Below, one piece after another: positions 35,581 through 44,567 of a stretch of 64,000 nt of DNA. Origin of the DNA: Konateibacter massiliensis (GTDB lineage Bacteria; Bacillota; Clostridia; Lachnospirales; Lachnospiraceae). The DNA is taken from assembly GCF_900184995.1 (NCBI RefSeq), contig NZ_LT860098.1, positions 776,001 through 840,000 on the forward strand, written 5' to 3'. The translations under genes and the position numbers were made by a program. Numbering within the stretch: the stretch's first letter is position 1; each line of letters opens with the position of its first letter. The notes under the pieces were generated by a model. It saw only the letters and a list, made by a program, of their open reading frames with translations, was not told the DNA's origin and made no database searches.

Positions 35581-38070
35581 TTACCTTAAACCTCCTATTA
35601 GTTTTTCTAATTGTTGAGCCGGACCTCCAAATAACTTTATTAAATAGAGAACTATATCAAGCTCATTTACATAAATGAGTATTATGCCAACTACTATTAT
35701 TACGATACACCTTAATGTTACTTGGCTTGCCGTCATGTAGCTCCTTTGGTCTGCATTATATTGTGGTAAGTCTTCTTCGTACTTTACTGCTACCCAGTAA
35801 CCAAATGATAGCTTTTCTAATACCCTCATTCCTATATCTACATTAGTGTCGATTAACCAACCTAACATTAAAGAGATTGACCAACAAATTAAAAACCATC
35901 CCAGTATCATGAAAAATGTTCTCATGGTATGCATTCTCTCTGTGTTGGCATCTGCTGTGAACTCATCTTGTATCTTTGCTACTATCTTCAGGTCTAAGAT
36001 TATTACTCCATCTTGGCTTAATTCATATGCATAGAAGCTTTTTAGGTAGTCGTTTAATTCACTATGGTTGACTGTGTAGATGAACTTGTTTTCTTTTAAA
36101 TATGTGTTCCACCAATCTAAGGAAGCTTCTGTGCTTTGACTTTCTATCCATGTAGAGTATAATGCTGAGTCAAATAGTCCACACTTTGTTGTTAATGCAT
36201 AGAACCTTTGCTTTTGTTCTGAGTCTGCGTTATTACCCTGTGCTTCCTCTTGTTCTTGTTTTTGTTTTAATTCAACGTTATAATCCTGCAGTCCTACTTC
36301 TGTTCCTGGAAACATTAGTGTTGGTTTAATGCTGGTATTCACTGTTTCATGTTCTAGGTTGTCTATGGTTGAGGTACCACTACTATTTTCTTCAGCTGGT
36401 GTTTTTGCTGGTGTGGCACTCTTTAGAGTGAGTGAAACTACTTTGGCTTTATCTGCATAAACACTGTTGATACTTTCAGCATCACAAAAGTCTGTAATTT
36501 GTAGTTTCGGACTGTTTACGACTTCTACTCCATTCCTATCTACGAAAGAAGCCATGTCGCTCTCTTTACTCCACTTGGGAGTGAACTGCGAATACTTTGT
36601 ATTGTTGTAATTCTCCTGTACTATCCAATCAGTAAACTTAATTCTTATTTTTCTACCAAAGATGGCGAGTGGTTCATCTGTGACGAACTCAGGTGCATAG
36701 GTTGCTTCTAGGTAATCTCTTAAAATGATTCGACCACATTGAATCGTTTTAGATGCTCCATCATCTATTAAACTATGACGGATTTCTGTTGTTGTCATGC
36801 CTTTGATTATGAAAGAAGATTTTCCTGTTTGAGTTTCGTTATCTGCTCCTGATACTGTCAGGTAAGAATTCTCAGGGTTTGATATTGGTGTACCACTTGC
36901 TAACCAACCACCATTGCCATCTGAATCATACTTGATTAAGTTTCCAGTCCATAAGTTGATGCCTAAACCTGATTTTGTTAATTCTCCTGATACGGTGTTA
37001 TCTTGATTATCAATTAAACTGCTTAATATTGAGACTGGATATTCTAAGAGATAAACTCTGTTTATTCCATTGTCTGTTGAAAATATATACTTACCCTCAT
37101 TTAAACCTACTATACTGTCAAGGTTATTTACTGCTTCTTGGGAAAACTCTGTGAATTTGAATGATAATGAGGGTACACCCCATTGTTTTACTATCATGTC
37201 ATAGCCAGGTTGTGTGTTCTGCCCATTCAGTGGCTGGTCTAAACTATTTTTAATTATTTTGTTCTCTTCTTTGGTCATATCGAGGAGGGTTACTGCTTCT
37301 CCATTTTCATCTAGTGCTTTTACAAAGTAATTGTTGAGAGTTCCAACGTTTACCTTTGTTCCCTTCTCTGTCTTTTTGATATTGCTTTGTAATAACTCTG
37401 TTATCCCATCAATTGAATTAGTACCATCTGACGAAAAAATGTCTGGTGATAATACATAAACCTCAAAGCCAAATTTCTTGTTTACCTCCGCAGCCACTTT
37501 ATCATCTACTAATACCATTGGCTCTGCAACGTTTTGTACACCTTCTGGGTTTGTATCATATGTATCTGCTGTATCAGTGAGTACTCCTTGTGAACATAGG
37601 TAATTGGCTAAAGCTAAATCATTTAAACCATCTGTTGGAGTGTAATCTGACTCGGATTTGAATACTTTCTTTTGCTTTCCATCATTATCTGTTATTGAAT
37701 CTGCTCCAAAATAGGTATGTATATCTAAACCATCTATTTTGACATACCTTGATATACTTCGTGTTAGTGTTGTTTTACCAGAGGAAGCGAGTGATTCTGC
37801 CTGCTCATCATATTTACTTGCTATGTTATCTAAGTTATTTATTACCATTTCATGAGTCTTTGAAGATATGAAGTTTGATGCATACAGTTGATCTGCGATT
37901 TGCTGGTTTAATGATACTCTTTGATGCATTGCTGCATTTATATCTGTGTCGAGGAAATCCTTTAATCGTGCTGAACAACCTACTGTTGTGAGGGTAAATA
38001 AACTTATTAAACTTATGAGTTTTATACGCTTTAAATTCTTTGTAGTTTTGGATTGCTTGGACTTTTTCAT
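35581..38070 (-). CDS. Large membrane-anchored lipoprotein, 829 residues
   Basis: The N-terminus is a lipoprotein signal (KRIKLISLISLFTLTTVGC, lipobox TVGC at about residue 32). About 660 extracellular residues follow, with repeated mention of conserved turns but no domain I recognise. The C-terminus has two clear membrane helices (MRTFFMILGWFLICWSISLM... and LRCIVIIVVGIILIYV), separated by about 55 residues, and ends in an amphipathic tail. A lipid anchor at one end and helices at the other suggest a large extracellular loop, perhaps part of an envelope complex. It is flanked by the three paralogues. GGGAGG precedes the ATG. Confidence 0.65.
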   Translation of the reverse strand: MKKSKQSKTTKNLKRIKLISLISLFTLTTVGCSARLKDFLDTDINAAMHQRVSLNQQIADQLYASNFISSKTHEMVINNLDNIASKYDEQAESLASSGKTTLTRSISRYVKIDGLDIHTYFGADSITDNDGKQKKVFKSESDYTPTDGLNDLALANYLCSQGVLTDTADTYDTNPEGVQNVAEPMVLVDDKVAAEVNKKFGFEVYVLSPDIFSSDGTNSIDGITELLQSNIKKTEKGTKVNVGTLNNYFVKALDENGEAVTLLDMTKEENKIIKNSLDQPLNGQNTQPGYDMIVKQWGVPSLSFKFTEFSQEAVNNLDSIVGLNEGKYIFSTDNGINRVYLLEYPVSILSSLIDNQDNTVSGELTKSGLGINLWTGNLIKYDSDGNGGWLASGTPISNPENSYLTVSGADNETQTGKSSFIIKGMTTTEIRHSLIDDGASKTIQCGRIILRDYLEATYAPEFVTDEPLAIFGRKIRIKFTDWIVQENYNNTKYSQFTPKWSKESDMASFVDRNGVEVVNSPKLQITDFCDAESINSVYADKAKVVSLTLKSATPAKTPAEENSSGTSTIDNLEHETVNTSIKPTLMFPGTEVGLQDYNVELKQKQEQEEAQGNNADSEQKQRFYALTTKCGLFDSALYSTWIESQSTEASLDWWNTYLKENKFIYTVNHSELNDYLKSFYAYELSQDGVIILDLKIVAKIQDEFTADANTERMHTMRTFFMILGWFLICWSISLMLGWLIDTNVDIGMRVLEKLSFGYWVAVKYEEDLPQYNADQRSYMTASQVTLRCIVIIVVGIILIYVNELDIVLYLIKLFGGPAQQLEKLIGGLR

Positions 38071-38107
38071 TGTGTTTCCTCCCTTTGGTTTAACTCCTAT
38101 TTTTTTA

Positions 38108-38566
38108 TTAGTAGGCTCGATTGTTATAAAGGGCGTGTGGCGTTAACTTTTCATCAGTTACTTTTTTTACCCCTATGATTGTGTCATGGGTGAGATAGTC
38201 TTTTATTTCATCTAGTTTTAGTAGGTGTAGATTATCTTCAGCATCAACACATAAAATTTTTACTCTCTCTTTAAACCCACGCAGCTCTATTAACACTAAG
38301 GTTTGCTTGTTTTTGTGCTCACGCTCTCCTGCCCCATTTAAACGTGATAAACTAGTTATCCCTGTTATTTTAGAATTTAATATTGCATAATCATAGTTTT
38401 CAGTTCTATATAACTTCAACCCTATGATTTTATACCCTTCTAGCAGTTTTGTTGTAACATCCTCACGTGCTAAAAGCATACTTTTCTTTGTCTCTGAATT
38501 GTAGATTTTGAAGGCCTCTGTTCTTCTGTCTGTGCTTACTATTTGTCCTGTTACGTATAATGGCAT
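38108..38566 (-). CDS. Island paralogue family member C, 152 residues
   Basis: First gene of the cluster. It is related to members A and B (MPLYVTGQIV, KIYNSETKKSMLLAREDV, YKIIGLKLY, LSRLNGAGEREHKNKQTLVLIELRGFKERVKILCVDAEDNLHLLKLDEIKDYLTHDTIIGVKKV). No signal peptide or membrane segment, although it is encoded directly before a large surface lipoprotein. That mix suggests a cytoplasmic partner. The ATG is preceded by GGAGAG. Function unknown. Confidence 0.65.
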   Translation of the reverse strand: MPLYVTGQIVSTDRRTEAFKIYNSETKKSMLLAREDVTTKLLEGYKIIGLKLYRTENYDYAILNSKITGITSLSRLNGAGEREHKNKQTLVLIELRGFKERVKILCVDAEDNLHLLKLDEIKDYLTHDTIIGVKKVTDEKLTPHALYNNRAY

Positions 38567-38890
38567 ATGCTCATCTCTCCTTTTTACTGTTGATGGTGGT
38601 TATTTTTTCACCATTTATCCTTTTAATAAATTACATCTATTACTTACTGGAATGTTGAAAATGAGGCATACGATATTGGAGGACACTGTTCTTTGGTGGG
38701 GTTGATTGATATGCTGGAATTGGTGAGTGTTGGGAAAAGAATTGAGATTATTTAATGTGTTAGGTGGATTTTCTTAGATGAGAGGATAAAATAAACAGTT
38801 TTAATATGTGTTTTGATGTTGAAATTTGTTGAACAATTTTGTATATTTTGATAAAATAAACTTATTATTGATTAATAAGGAGGTTTACAA
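38567..38890. other. AT-rich divergent promoter region
   Basis: No gene seen. It must hold promoters for the paralogue cluster (leftward) and the 94-residue gene (rightward), but no hexamer pair was convincing. Confidence 0.35.
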
Positions 38891-39175
38891 ATGACAAAAC
38901 TATCGAAAATTAAAGAATTACTTTCTAAATTACCTAAAAATGAATGGTTAGAACTTAGTGATATTCACAATTTTATATCCACCAATATATCCTTAGATGA
39001 CGGTGACTTATCCCCTATTAATGACTCCAATAACTACCCTAAATGGAAACGCACTATTCATGGAGCATTATCTAATTATAAGAGTAATGGAATAGTTGAC
39101 CACATTCCAAAAGTGCCTGCTAAGCGTTCTAACTCGGGTAAAGCTGAAGAACCAAAGTATATGTTTCTTAAATAA
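38891..39175 (+). CDS. Small protein with winged-helix-like fold, 94 residues
   Basis: AAGGAGG lies six bases before the ATG. The sequence KIKELLSKLPKNEWLELSDI ... YPKWKRTIHGALSNYKSNGIVDHIP ... EEPKYMFLK reads as helix-helix-helix-wing, reminiscent of winged-helix modules found in restriction-modification and regulatory proteins. This is a fold-level impression only. A strong hairpin terminator follows. No operon partner. Confidence 0.6.
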   Translation: MTKLSKIKELLSKLPKNEWLELSDIHNFISTNISLDDGDLSPINDSNNYPKWKRTIHGALSNYKSNGIVDHIPKVPAKRSNSGKAEEPKYMFLK

Positions 39176-39208
39176 ACATCATTTCTAACTAATATATATT
39201 TACAAAAT

Positions 39209-39254
39209 AAACCGAATGTAATCTGGATGGTGAGTTGATTACATTCGGTTTTTT
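39209..39254 (+). terminator. Terminator-type hairpin repeat, copy 1
   Basis: AACCGAATGTAATC pairs with GATTACATTCGGTT, then TTTT. The loop TGGATGGTGAGTT is almost identical to the loops at 39626-39672 and 41835-41884. Confidence 0.8.
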
Positions 39255-39274
39255 GTTTCTGGTTGTACTCTCTA

Positions 39275-39303
39275 TTGTCTCTTGCATAAATTCTTGATAT
39301 AAT
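39275..39303 (+). promoter_or_regulatory. Promoter of the 26-codon peptide gene, flanked by inverted repeats
   Basis: -35 TTGTCT (39275-39280), 17-base spacer, -10 TATAAT (39298-39303). GTACTCTCTA (39266-39275) and its exact inverse TAGAGAGTAC (39332-39341) flank the promoter and start site. Confidence 0.65.
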
Positions 39304-39419
39304 CAAGTTGAACAAACTTAATCGGAGAGTCTAGAGAGTACAGACGCCACTGAGACTGGCACACAGAAACATGGGTGTTTCTTGTTGTTGATATTTCCCC
39401 ACGAAAGGAAGAATAAGAT

Positions 39420-39500
39420 ATGTTCATAGAAACATTAATTGGTCTCATATTTATCATATGTGTATCATATGGTGCTTATGATATCCTGAAACGAATCTAG
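39420..39500 (+). CDS. Small hydrophobic peptide, 26 residues (possible type I toxin-like peptide)
   Basis: ATG at 39420 follows AAAGGAAG by seven bases, and the frame ends at TAG 39498. The peptide (MFIETLIGLIFIICVSYGAY then DILKRI) is one membrane helix with a basic end. It has a consensus promoter, a leader of about 110 bases and a terminator one base past the stop, so it is an independent transcription unit of about 230 bases. Size and shape recall Fst/Ldr-type membrane toxins, but I could not identify a convincing antisense antitoxin promoter. Confidence 0.5.
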   Translation: MFIETLIGLIFIICVSYGAYDILKRI

Positions 39501-39501
39501 T

Positions 39502-39536
39502 AGTAATGCTCACTGCCCAAAGTAGTGAGCATTACT
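39502..39536 (+). terminator. Terminator of the small peptide gene
   Basis: AGTAATGCTCACT pairs perfectly with AGTGAGCATTACT over 13 bp around a nine-base loop. The downstream T-run is weak. Confidence 0.7.
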
Positions 39537-39625
39537 TATATCTATTCTTTTAAAAAATATTACCTTATTTATTATTTAAATGCTTGGTTTAAGGTTAATT
39601 TATATAATTGAGGTGTTTGAAAATG

Positions 39626-39672
39626 AAAAAACGAATGTAATCTTGATGGTGAGTTGATTACATTCGTTTTTA
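39626..39672. terminator. Terminator-type hairpin repeat, copy 2
   Basis: AAAACGAATGTAATC pairs with GATTACATTCGTTTT, with loop TTGATGGTGAGTT and A/T tails on both sides. It lies downstream of the IS-interrupted gene on the minus strand. Confidence 0.75.
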
Positions 39673-40363
39673 AGACCTATTAAGCTGCTTTGTCTTGTAT
39701 TCTGTTTACTATTACCTATGTGTTTACCTGTTAAACATACCTGGTATACCTTTATTAGTATCTATTGGGCTATTTCCTTTACTTTTGCCTTGCTTAATTA
39801 CTTTAGTTTCATATTTCTTGATTATACTCTTTATGTTGTCTATTCCTATTGCTGCATCTACTATTATATTTGGATTTACTATGATGTAACATGCAGATGA
39901 CAATTTCTTTTGTGTCTTGAACCCTTTTGCTATCTCTTTATATTTAGCTGGGTAGCTGAATACATCATAATTTTGCTCATTACAATAATTGATTATTACT
40001 GAATTTTCTTGCTCTGGCTTCAATTGTAATACTTTAATATCCGTTAGTATCTTATCTGATATATCTGTTGTATCTAGTACCTTTGTGTTTCTTTTTACTA
40101 TTATTCCTATTACATTAAACTCTATTGATGCTCTTTCTCTTATGTGAAGTTCTTTCTCTGTTACCTTAGTACCTATTTGGTTTACATGCTTTGACTCATT
40201 ACTTTCATACAATTCATAAGGTTTATCAGCATACCACTTTTTAATATCCTCTAAACTTGCACTTATATTGATGTTAGAATTTAAATAGTACAAGTCAAAA
40301 TGAGAAATTCCAATATAAAAAATTATGGTACAATACTTGTACTGAATCATGGAGGGTCTCATT

Positions 40364-40648
40364 ATGCCGAAGAACTATGACAAACAATTTAAATTGGATT
40401 GCATCCAGTACTATCATGACCACAAGGAGCTTGGTTTGATTGGCTGTGCCAACAATCTTGGAATCAGCCACCAGTCTATATCAAGATGGCAAAGAGAATT
40501 TCGTGAGACAGGTGATCTCGAATCTAGAGGCTCTGGAAATTTCTCTTCGGATGAAGAAAAGGAGATTGCCCGTCTTAAGCGTGAATTGCGCGACACACAG
40601 GATGCACTTGATGTGTTAAAAAAAGCCATCGGCATTCTGGGAAAATGA
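40364..40648 (+). CDS. IS3-family transposase OrfA (copy 2)
   Basis: Identical to the OrfA of copy 1: 94 residues, helix-turn-helix followed by a leucine-zipper-like helix. The start is ATG after GGAGGG. It overlaps OrfB by ATGA. Confidence 0.9.
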   Translation: MPKNYDKQFKLDCIQYYHDHKELGLIGCANNLGISHQSISRWQREFRETGDLESRGSGNFSSDEEKEIARLKRELRDTQDALDVLKKAIGILGK

Positions 40649-41559
40649 CGCAAGCCATTTACCTCGAAGTATCTGAGAAGACAGAAGCTTCCAAGAAAAA
40701 CGGACGCCGTGTTTCTGTCTCCAGAGTGCTGCGAATCTTAGGCGTTTCACGATCGGGATATTTCGCATTTTTAAGAAAAACTCCTTCAAATACACTCGTA
40801 CGAAAGAAAACTATAAAGGCCAAAATAAGAGAGATTTATGATGGCTCCAAACAAAACTATGGTGCTCCCAAAATCACCAAAGAGCTCAAAAAAAAGGGAG
40901 AAGTTATTGCAGAACGAACGGTTGGTACCTACATGAAGGAAATGGGAATTAAAGCGCAATGGGTAAAACCATGGACAATCACTACAAAAGATTCTGATTT
41001 TAGTAACGAACTTCAAAATATCCTTGATGAACAATTCAATCCTGACCGCCCTAACGCTGTTTGGTGCACCGATATCACTTATATTTGGACCGTAGACGGA
41101 TTTGTCTATCTGACAAGCATTATGGATTTGTATTCCAGGAAAATCATTGCATGGACACTTTCAGAAACGTTAGAGGTTTCTTGTGTAATTGATGCCATAA
41201 CCAAAGCAAAAGCACGTCGCAAAACAGATCTTCCGTTGATTATACACAGCGATCGCGGCTCTCAGTATGTTTCAAAAGCCTACAACGAAGCAACCGAAAA
41301 TATGAAGCGTAGTTATTCAAAAAAGGCCTTCCCATGGGATAATGCATGTATTGAATCATTTCATGCACTCATAAAACGGGAGTGGCTGAACCGATTTCAT
41401 ATCCTCGATTTCGACCAGGCTTATCGCCTCGTATTTGAATATCTAGAGGCATTTTATAATACAAAACGTATCCACAGTCACTGTGATTATATGTCACCAA
41501 ATGACTTTGAAAAACTATATGAGCAGAGCCAAGATGGCCGCCTGCTTCTAGCAAGTTAA
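40645..41559 (+). CDS. IS3-family transposase OrfB (copy 2)
   Basis: Identical to the OrfB of copy 1: 304 residues with intact DDE residues in CTDITY, HSDRGSQY and NACIESFH. Two identical intact copies 13.3 kb apart suggest recent transposition within this genome. Confidence 0.93.
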   Translation: MTQAIYLEVSEKTEASKKNGRRVSVSRVLRILGVSRSGYFAFLRKTPSNTLVRKKTIKAKIREIYDGSKQNYGAPKITKELKKKGEVIAERTVGTYMKEMGIKAQWVKPWTITTKDSDFSNELQNILDEQFNPDRPNAVWCTDITYIWTVDGFVYLTSIMDLYSRKIIAWTLSETLEVSCVIDAITKAKARRKTDLPLIIHSDRGSQYVSKAYNEATENMKRSYSKKAFPWDNACIESFHALIKREWLNRFHILDFDQAYRLVFEYLEAFYNTKRIHSHCDYMSPNDFEKLYEQSQDGRLLLAS

Positions 41560-41834
41560 TGTGAGGAATTTTTTCTCATTTTAACTTGTACTAAATCTTG
41601 ACATAGGACCATATTTGGGTGTACACCATATAGTATTGTGTACTCATTATTTATTTTCATTGTTGGCAACTCCCTATCCCATTTATATTCTTTATATAAA
41701 TAGTTTACCATTGTTTTTATGCGAGTACTATATCTTTTCTTTCTCTTTTTTAATTTTTTCAATCTGTAACCCCTTTTCTCCTTTAAATAAATTAATTATT
41801 TAATATATTTAATTGCTTAATTTTCATATTCTTA

Positions 41835-41884
41835 TGAAAAAACGAATGCAATCTTGATGGTGAGTTGATTACATTCGTTTCTTT
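41835..41884. terminator. Terminator-type hairpin repeat, copy 3
   Basis: AAACGAATGCAATC pairs with GATTACATTCGTTT (one G-T wobble), with loop TTGATGGTGAGTT. On the minus strand it is followed by TTTTTT and ends the SLH-like lipoprotein gene. Confidence 0.8.
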
Positions 41885-41901
41885 TATTTTTTAGATACTA
41901 A

Positions 41902-43491
41902 TTAATTGTCTTTTACTGATGCTTCTATTCCATTTATTACTTCTCTATGATACCCTGGTAAATCTACATGATTTTCTTCTGCTTCTTTGGCAGTTTTTGC
42001 TAATTTTGACTCCATTGAATCTTCTGAATTAATATCTGCATCTAGCTTTTGATTACTCATCATATTTCCTATTGCTTTATTTTCACAATTTTTAAATCTT
42101 GTCATTGCATCTAATTCTTCTTGTGTGTAACCTGATAAATAGGCATCCATCAAGTCCTTTTTATCTGCTTGAGTTTTAGCTACTACTTGTGCTTCTGTGG
42201 TCATGTAGGAATATGCACTGATGTCTACTGTATCTTCTGTTATGTTTTGATAATATGCTAGGTTGTTTCTATCGAATGGGACTGTTCCTTTAAAACCTGA
42301 TGCATCTGCTTCTCTGTCTATTGTAGTTGCTGGGTCTGTAGTCTCACTTCCTGTTTCAGTACTACTTGCGTTTCCTGTGTTTGCTCCTAGTGCTGCATCA
42401 GTTGCATAACCGTCTCTGGCTGCTACTGCTGTGTAGGCGTTTGTTACCATTTCTAGTAGGTCGGCTTTGGTGATTGCTTCATCCCAGTTGGACTCTGTTA
42501 CGTTGTCTCCTAGTAAACCGATTTCTTTCGCTACTACCATTGCTTTGTATAAATCTTCTGGTGCTCCTTTATCTACATTCTGTAATGAATACACTAATTC
42601 ATATGATGTTAAATAATCTTTGCTGTCACTCTTATCAAATCCGGCTTTCTTGGAGATATCTCCTCCATTTTTACAATCACTGTAACTTGATGCTTTGCTG
42701 GTGTCTATTGAGTTGTATTCATCTGCAAAGTATCTTTGTACTAACATGTATATGGCTTCTGCTCGTGTCATTGTGCCATTGTAGGTTGTAGCATTTAAAC
42801 TCTTGTCTGCTAACCCTAAGTAACCGTAGTTTACGAATGGCTCTGCTGTTGCGTTGTACTCTGATGTACCTACTGCTGTGTCGAACTCTTCATCTGCTGT
42901 TAAACCATCTGTTACTGGATATTCTGCTCTGTAGACTGCGGACAAGACCTCTGCTCTTGATAATGTATCGTCTGCGTTATATAAACCTGTTTCGCCGTCT
43001 TGCAATATATTGAAGTAGGCGTTTAGAGCTGCGTATTTGGCTACTCCCATTGAACTTGATGTGGAGTCTGCATCTACGTCTGTGTAAACATTACTTACTG
43101 CTTGTTGGACTGCTTGCTGAACTTCTTCATTCTCCCAGTATCCTGTGATGAATTGTTTATTTTGGAAGGCATTATAGAGGTTGTTGTTTCCCCACTGATT
43201 TCCTTCTTCGTCTATATAACATACACCATTCTTTGAATCGTCTCCATAAGCTACTATGCCTAATGCACTGTCAAAAGCTGTTCGAAAATCTGGATAGGTT
43301 TGAAGTTTATCCAGGGGTTGCCATGTAAGGTGGAGTTTCTTTGTATATTCATCTGTGGTGCCTGATACTTCTATCTCAATTGCTTGACCTGAATTAAACT
43401 GGTCTAGTAAACTATTATTCTTTGTACACCCTACTAAATTTATTAAACCTAATGAAATTATTAGTGTAACTGCTATTTTATCCCTCTTCAT
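41902..43491 (-). CDS. Lipoprotein with SLH-like repeats, 529 residues
   Basis: ATG at 43491 follows GGGAGG by nine bases and begins a lipoprotein signal, MKRDKIAVTLIISLGLINLVGC (lipobox NLVGC). An upstream in-frame start at 43545 would bury the signal. Between about residues 120 and 370 there are S-layer-homology-like units (AALNAYFNILQDGETGLYNADDTLSRAEVLSAVYR; ...NGTMTRAEAIYMLVQRYF; ...EAITKADLLEMVTNAY). SLH domains bind secondary wall polymers. The lipid anchor plus SLH-like units suggest a wall-membrane linker. The C-terminal third is polar and unknown. Confidence 0.75.
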   Translation of the reverse strand: MKRDKIAVTLIISLGLINLVGCTKNNSLLDQFNSGQAIEIEVSGTTDEYTKKLHLTWQPLDKLQTYPDFRTAFDSALGIVAYGDDSKNGVCYIDEEGNQWGNNNLYNAFQNKQFITGYWENEEVQQAVQQAVSNVYTDVDADSTSSSMGVAKYAALNAYFNILQDGETGLYNADDTLSRAEVLSAVYRAEYPVTDGLTADEEFDTAVGTSEYNATAEPFVNYGYLGLADKSLNATTYNGTMTRAEAIYMLVQRYFADEYNSIDTSKASSYSDCKNGGDISKKAGFDKSDSKDYLTSYELVYSLQNVDKGAPEDLYKAMVVAKEIGLLGDNVTESNWDEAITKADLLEMVTNAYTAVAARDGYATDAALGANTGNASSTETGSETTDPATTIDREADASGFKGTVPFDRNNLAYYQNITEDTVDISAYSYMTTEAQVVAKTQADKKDLMDAYLSGYTQEELDAMTRFKNCENKAIGNMMSNQKLDADINSEDSMESKLAKTAKEAEENHVDLPGYHREVINGIEASVKDN

Positions 43492-43713
43492 CGTTTGTAT
43501 CCTCCCTTTGTTACCATGTATAGGAAAATTATACCATTTCATCATTTGTATGGAAAGTACTTTTATTTCTTCTATACTGTCGTATTAAATAATTATTAAA
43601 TTAAACACTCTTTGTATTGCATATGACATGGTTCGCCTTTATAATATTTATTGTGACATATGAAGTCATTTCCATTTCTTTGTCACTCCTTATTAATTAT
43701 TTATACTCCCCTC

Positions 43714-43752
43714 AAAAAAGACATCTATAGCTCCCCTGTAGGTGTCTTTTTC
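43714..43752. terminator. Bidirectional hairpin AAAAAGACATCTA / TAGGTGTCTTTTT
   Basis: A 13-bp stem with one G-T pair, and T-runs on both strands. No gene ends nearby on either strand, so it may close an undetected small transcript or be debris. Confidence 0.65.
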
Positions 43753-44567
43753 ATTGTGATTTAAGTTGAGGAGGAGATCGTAGTTGCTCTGTTGGGCTTG
43801 TTGACTCGTTTTATATCCTTTGCTTTCTTCTACTAGTACCTTTGTCGTTTTTTTCTTAGTCCTTGTTACTCTGTTATTGGCTTTGTTGGAGGTTGGTGGG
43901 GTGGTGATTGCATTCTATTAGTATCCTCTTATCCTTCCTCCTATAAGTATAAATTTTTATCCATATTGTTATTTGTTTTTCTTATATGTTGTGGTAAGTG
44001 CTATTATATTGACACTCTGTTGTACTTTTCTTTGAAATGATAAGGTTCCCATAAATTGCTTCTTAAAGTGGTTTCTCCTACTTTTTATTTAAATCTCTGT
44101 GTCTATATGGATTGGTTTATATGGTGCAGTGGAGGAGTTTTCATTTTCTATACTGGTTGGCTCACTGTGGCTTTATTTTATCCCTTTGTACTCCCCCTTA
44201 TAAATAAACCCTATATGGCTAAGGCTTTAATTTACTTGAGTCTTAGGTTTATTAACAATAATGCTCTGATGGAAATTGAGTTTGAAATTCTCATTGTAAT
44301 ACTTTGGACGTCGGATTGTAGAACTCATCTTTTTATGTAAAGGGCGTGGAATTGAAATGTTGAAAAAAGGCACCCCTCTAAGTTCTTTGTATCACTTAGA
44401 ATTGGAGTGCACTTGTTAAGAATTAAATGCTGGTTTAATGTCTTTCCTCTGCATGAGCTAGTCTCCTTTCTTTAATTGAGTAAGCACTTTTTTTGTTATT
44501 TATAGTTATATTTTGCTATTATTATGTTATAATTAAATATCACAAATAAACTGTTAGGAGTTTTACT
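43753..44567. other. Long AT-rich gap without supported genes
   Basis: A 94-codon frame at 44056-44340 begins with TTG, has no ribosome site and is compositionally odd, so I do not call it. A second hairpin (TCTAAGT / ACTTAGA with CACCCC / GGAGTG, about 44366-44415) could be a terminator for a short rightward transcript. Confidence 0.4.

Larger units (their letters stand above)
40269..41611 (+). mobile_element. IS3-family insertion sequence, copy 2
   Basis: 1343 bp, the same sequence as copy 1. It is flanked by a TAT duplication (40266-40268 and 41612-41614). Insertion into the gene at 39724-41762 is recent enough that the host frame is still intact on both sides. Confidence 0.93.
39724..41762 (-). 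pseudogene. Uncharacterised gene interrupted by IS copy 2
   Basis: The 5' part (41762 to 41612, TTG start after GGGG, basic N-terminus MKKLKKRKKRYSTRIKTM) and the 3' part (40268 to 39724) are split by the IS. Removing the element and one TAT duplication restores a single frame across the junction (...YGVHPN-I-SASLEDIKKWYADKP...). The result is about 230 residues ending KGIPGMFNR. The middle portion (RERASIEFNVIGIIVKRNTKVL) resembles an SH3b-like beta region, but weakly. Function unknown. The distal fragment could only be read from IS sequence. Confidence 0.85.

Noticed and set aside
39076..39457. Minus-strand frames over the small-peptide locus
   Set aside because: They run through the terminator hairpin and promoter of the plus-strand transcript and have no ribosome site.
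39209..41884. Repeated GATTACATTCG hairpins as a CRISPR array
   Set aside because: Only three copies at irregular, kilobase-scale spacing, no spacers and no cas genes.
44056..44340. 94-codon frame as a membrane protein gene
   Set aside because: TTG start without a ribosome site and Trp/Cys/Phe-rich composition; likely chance.
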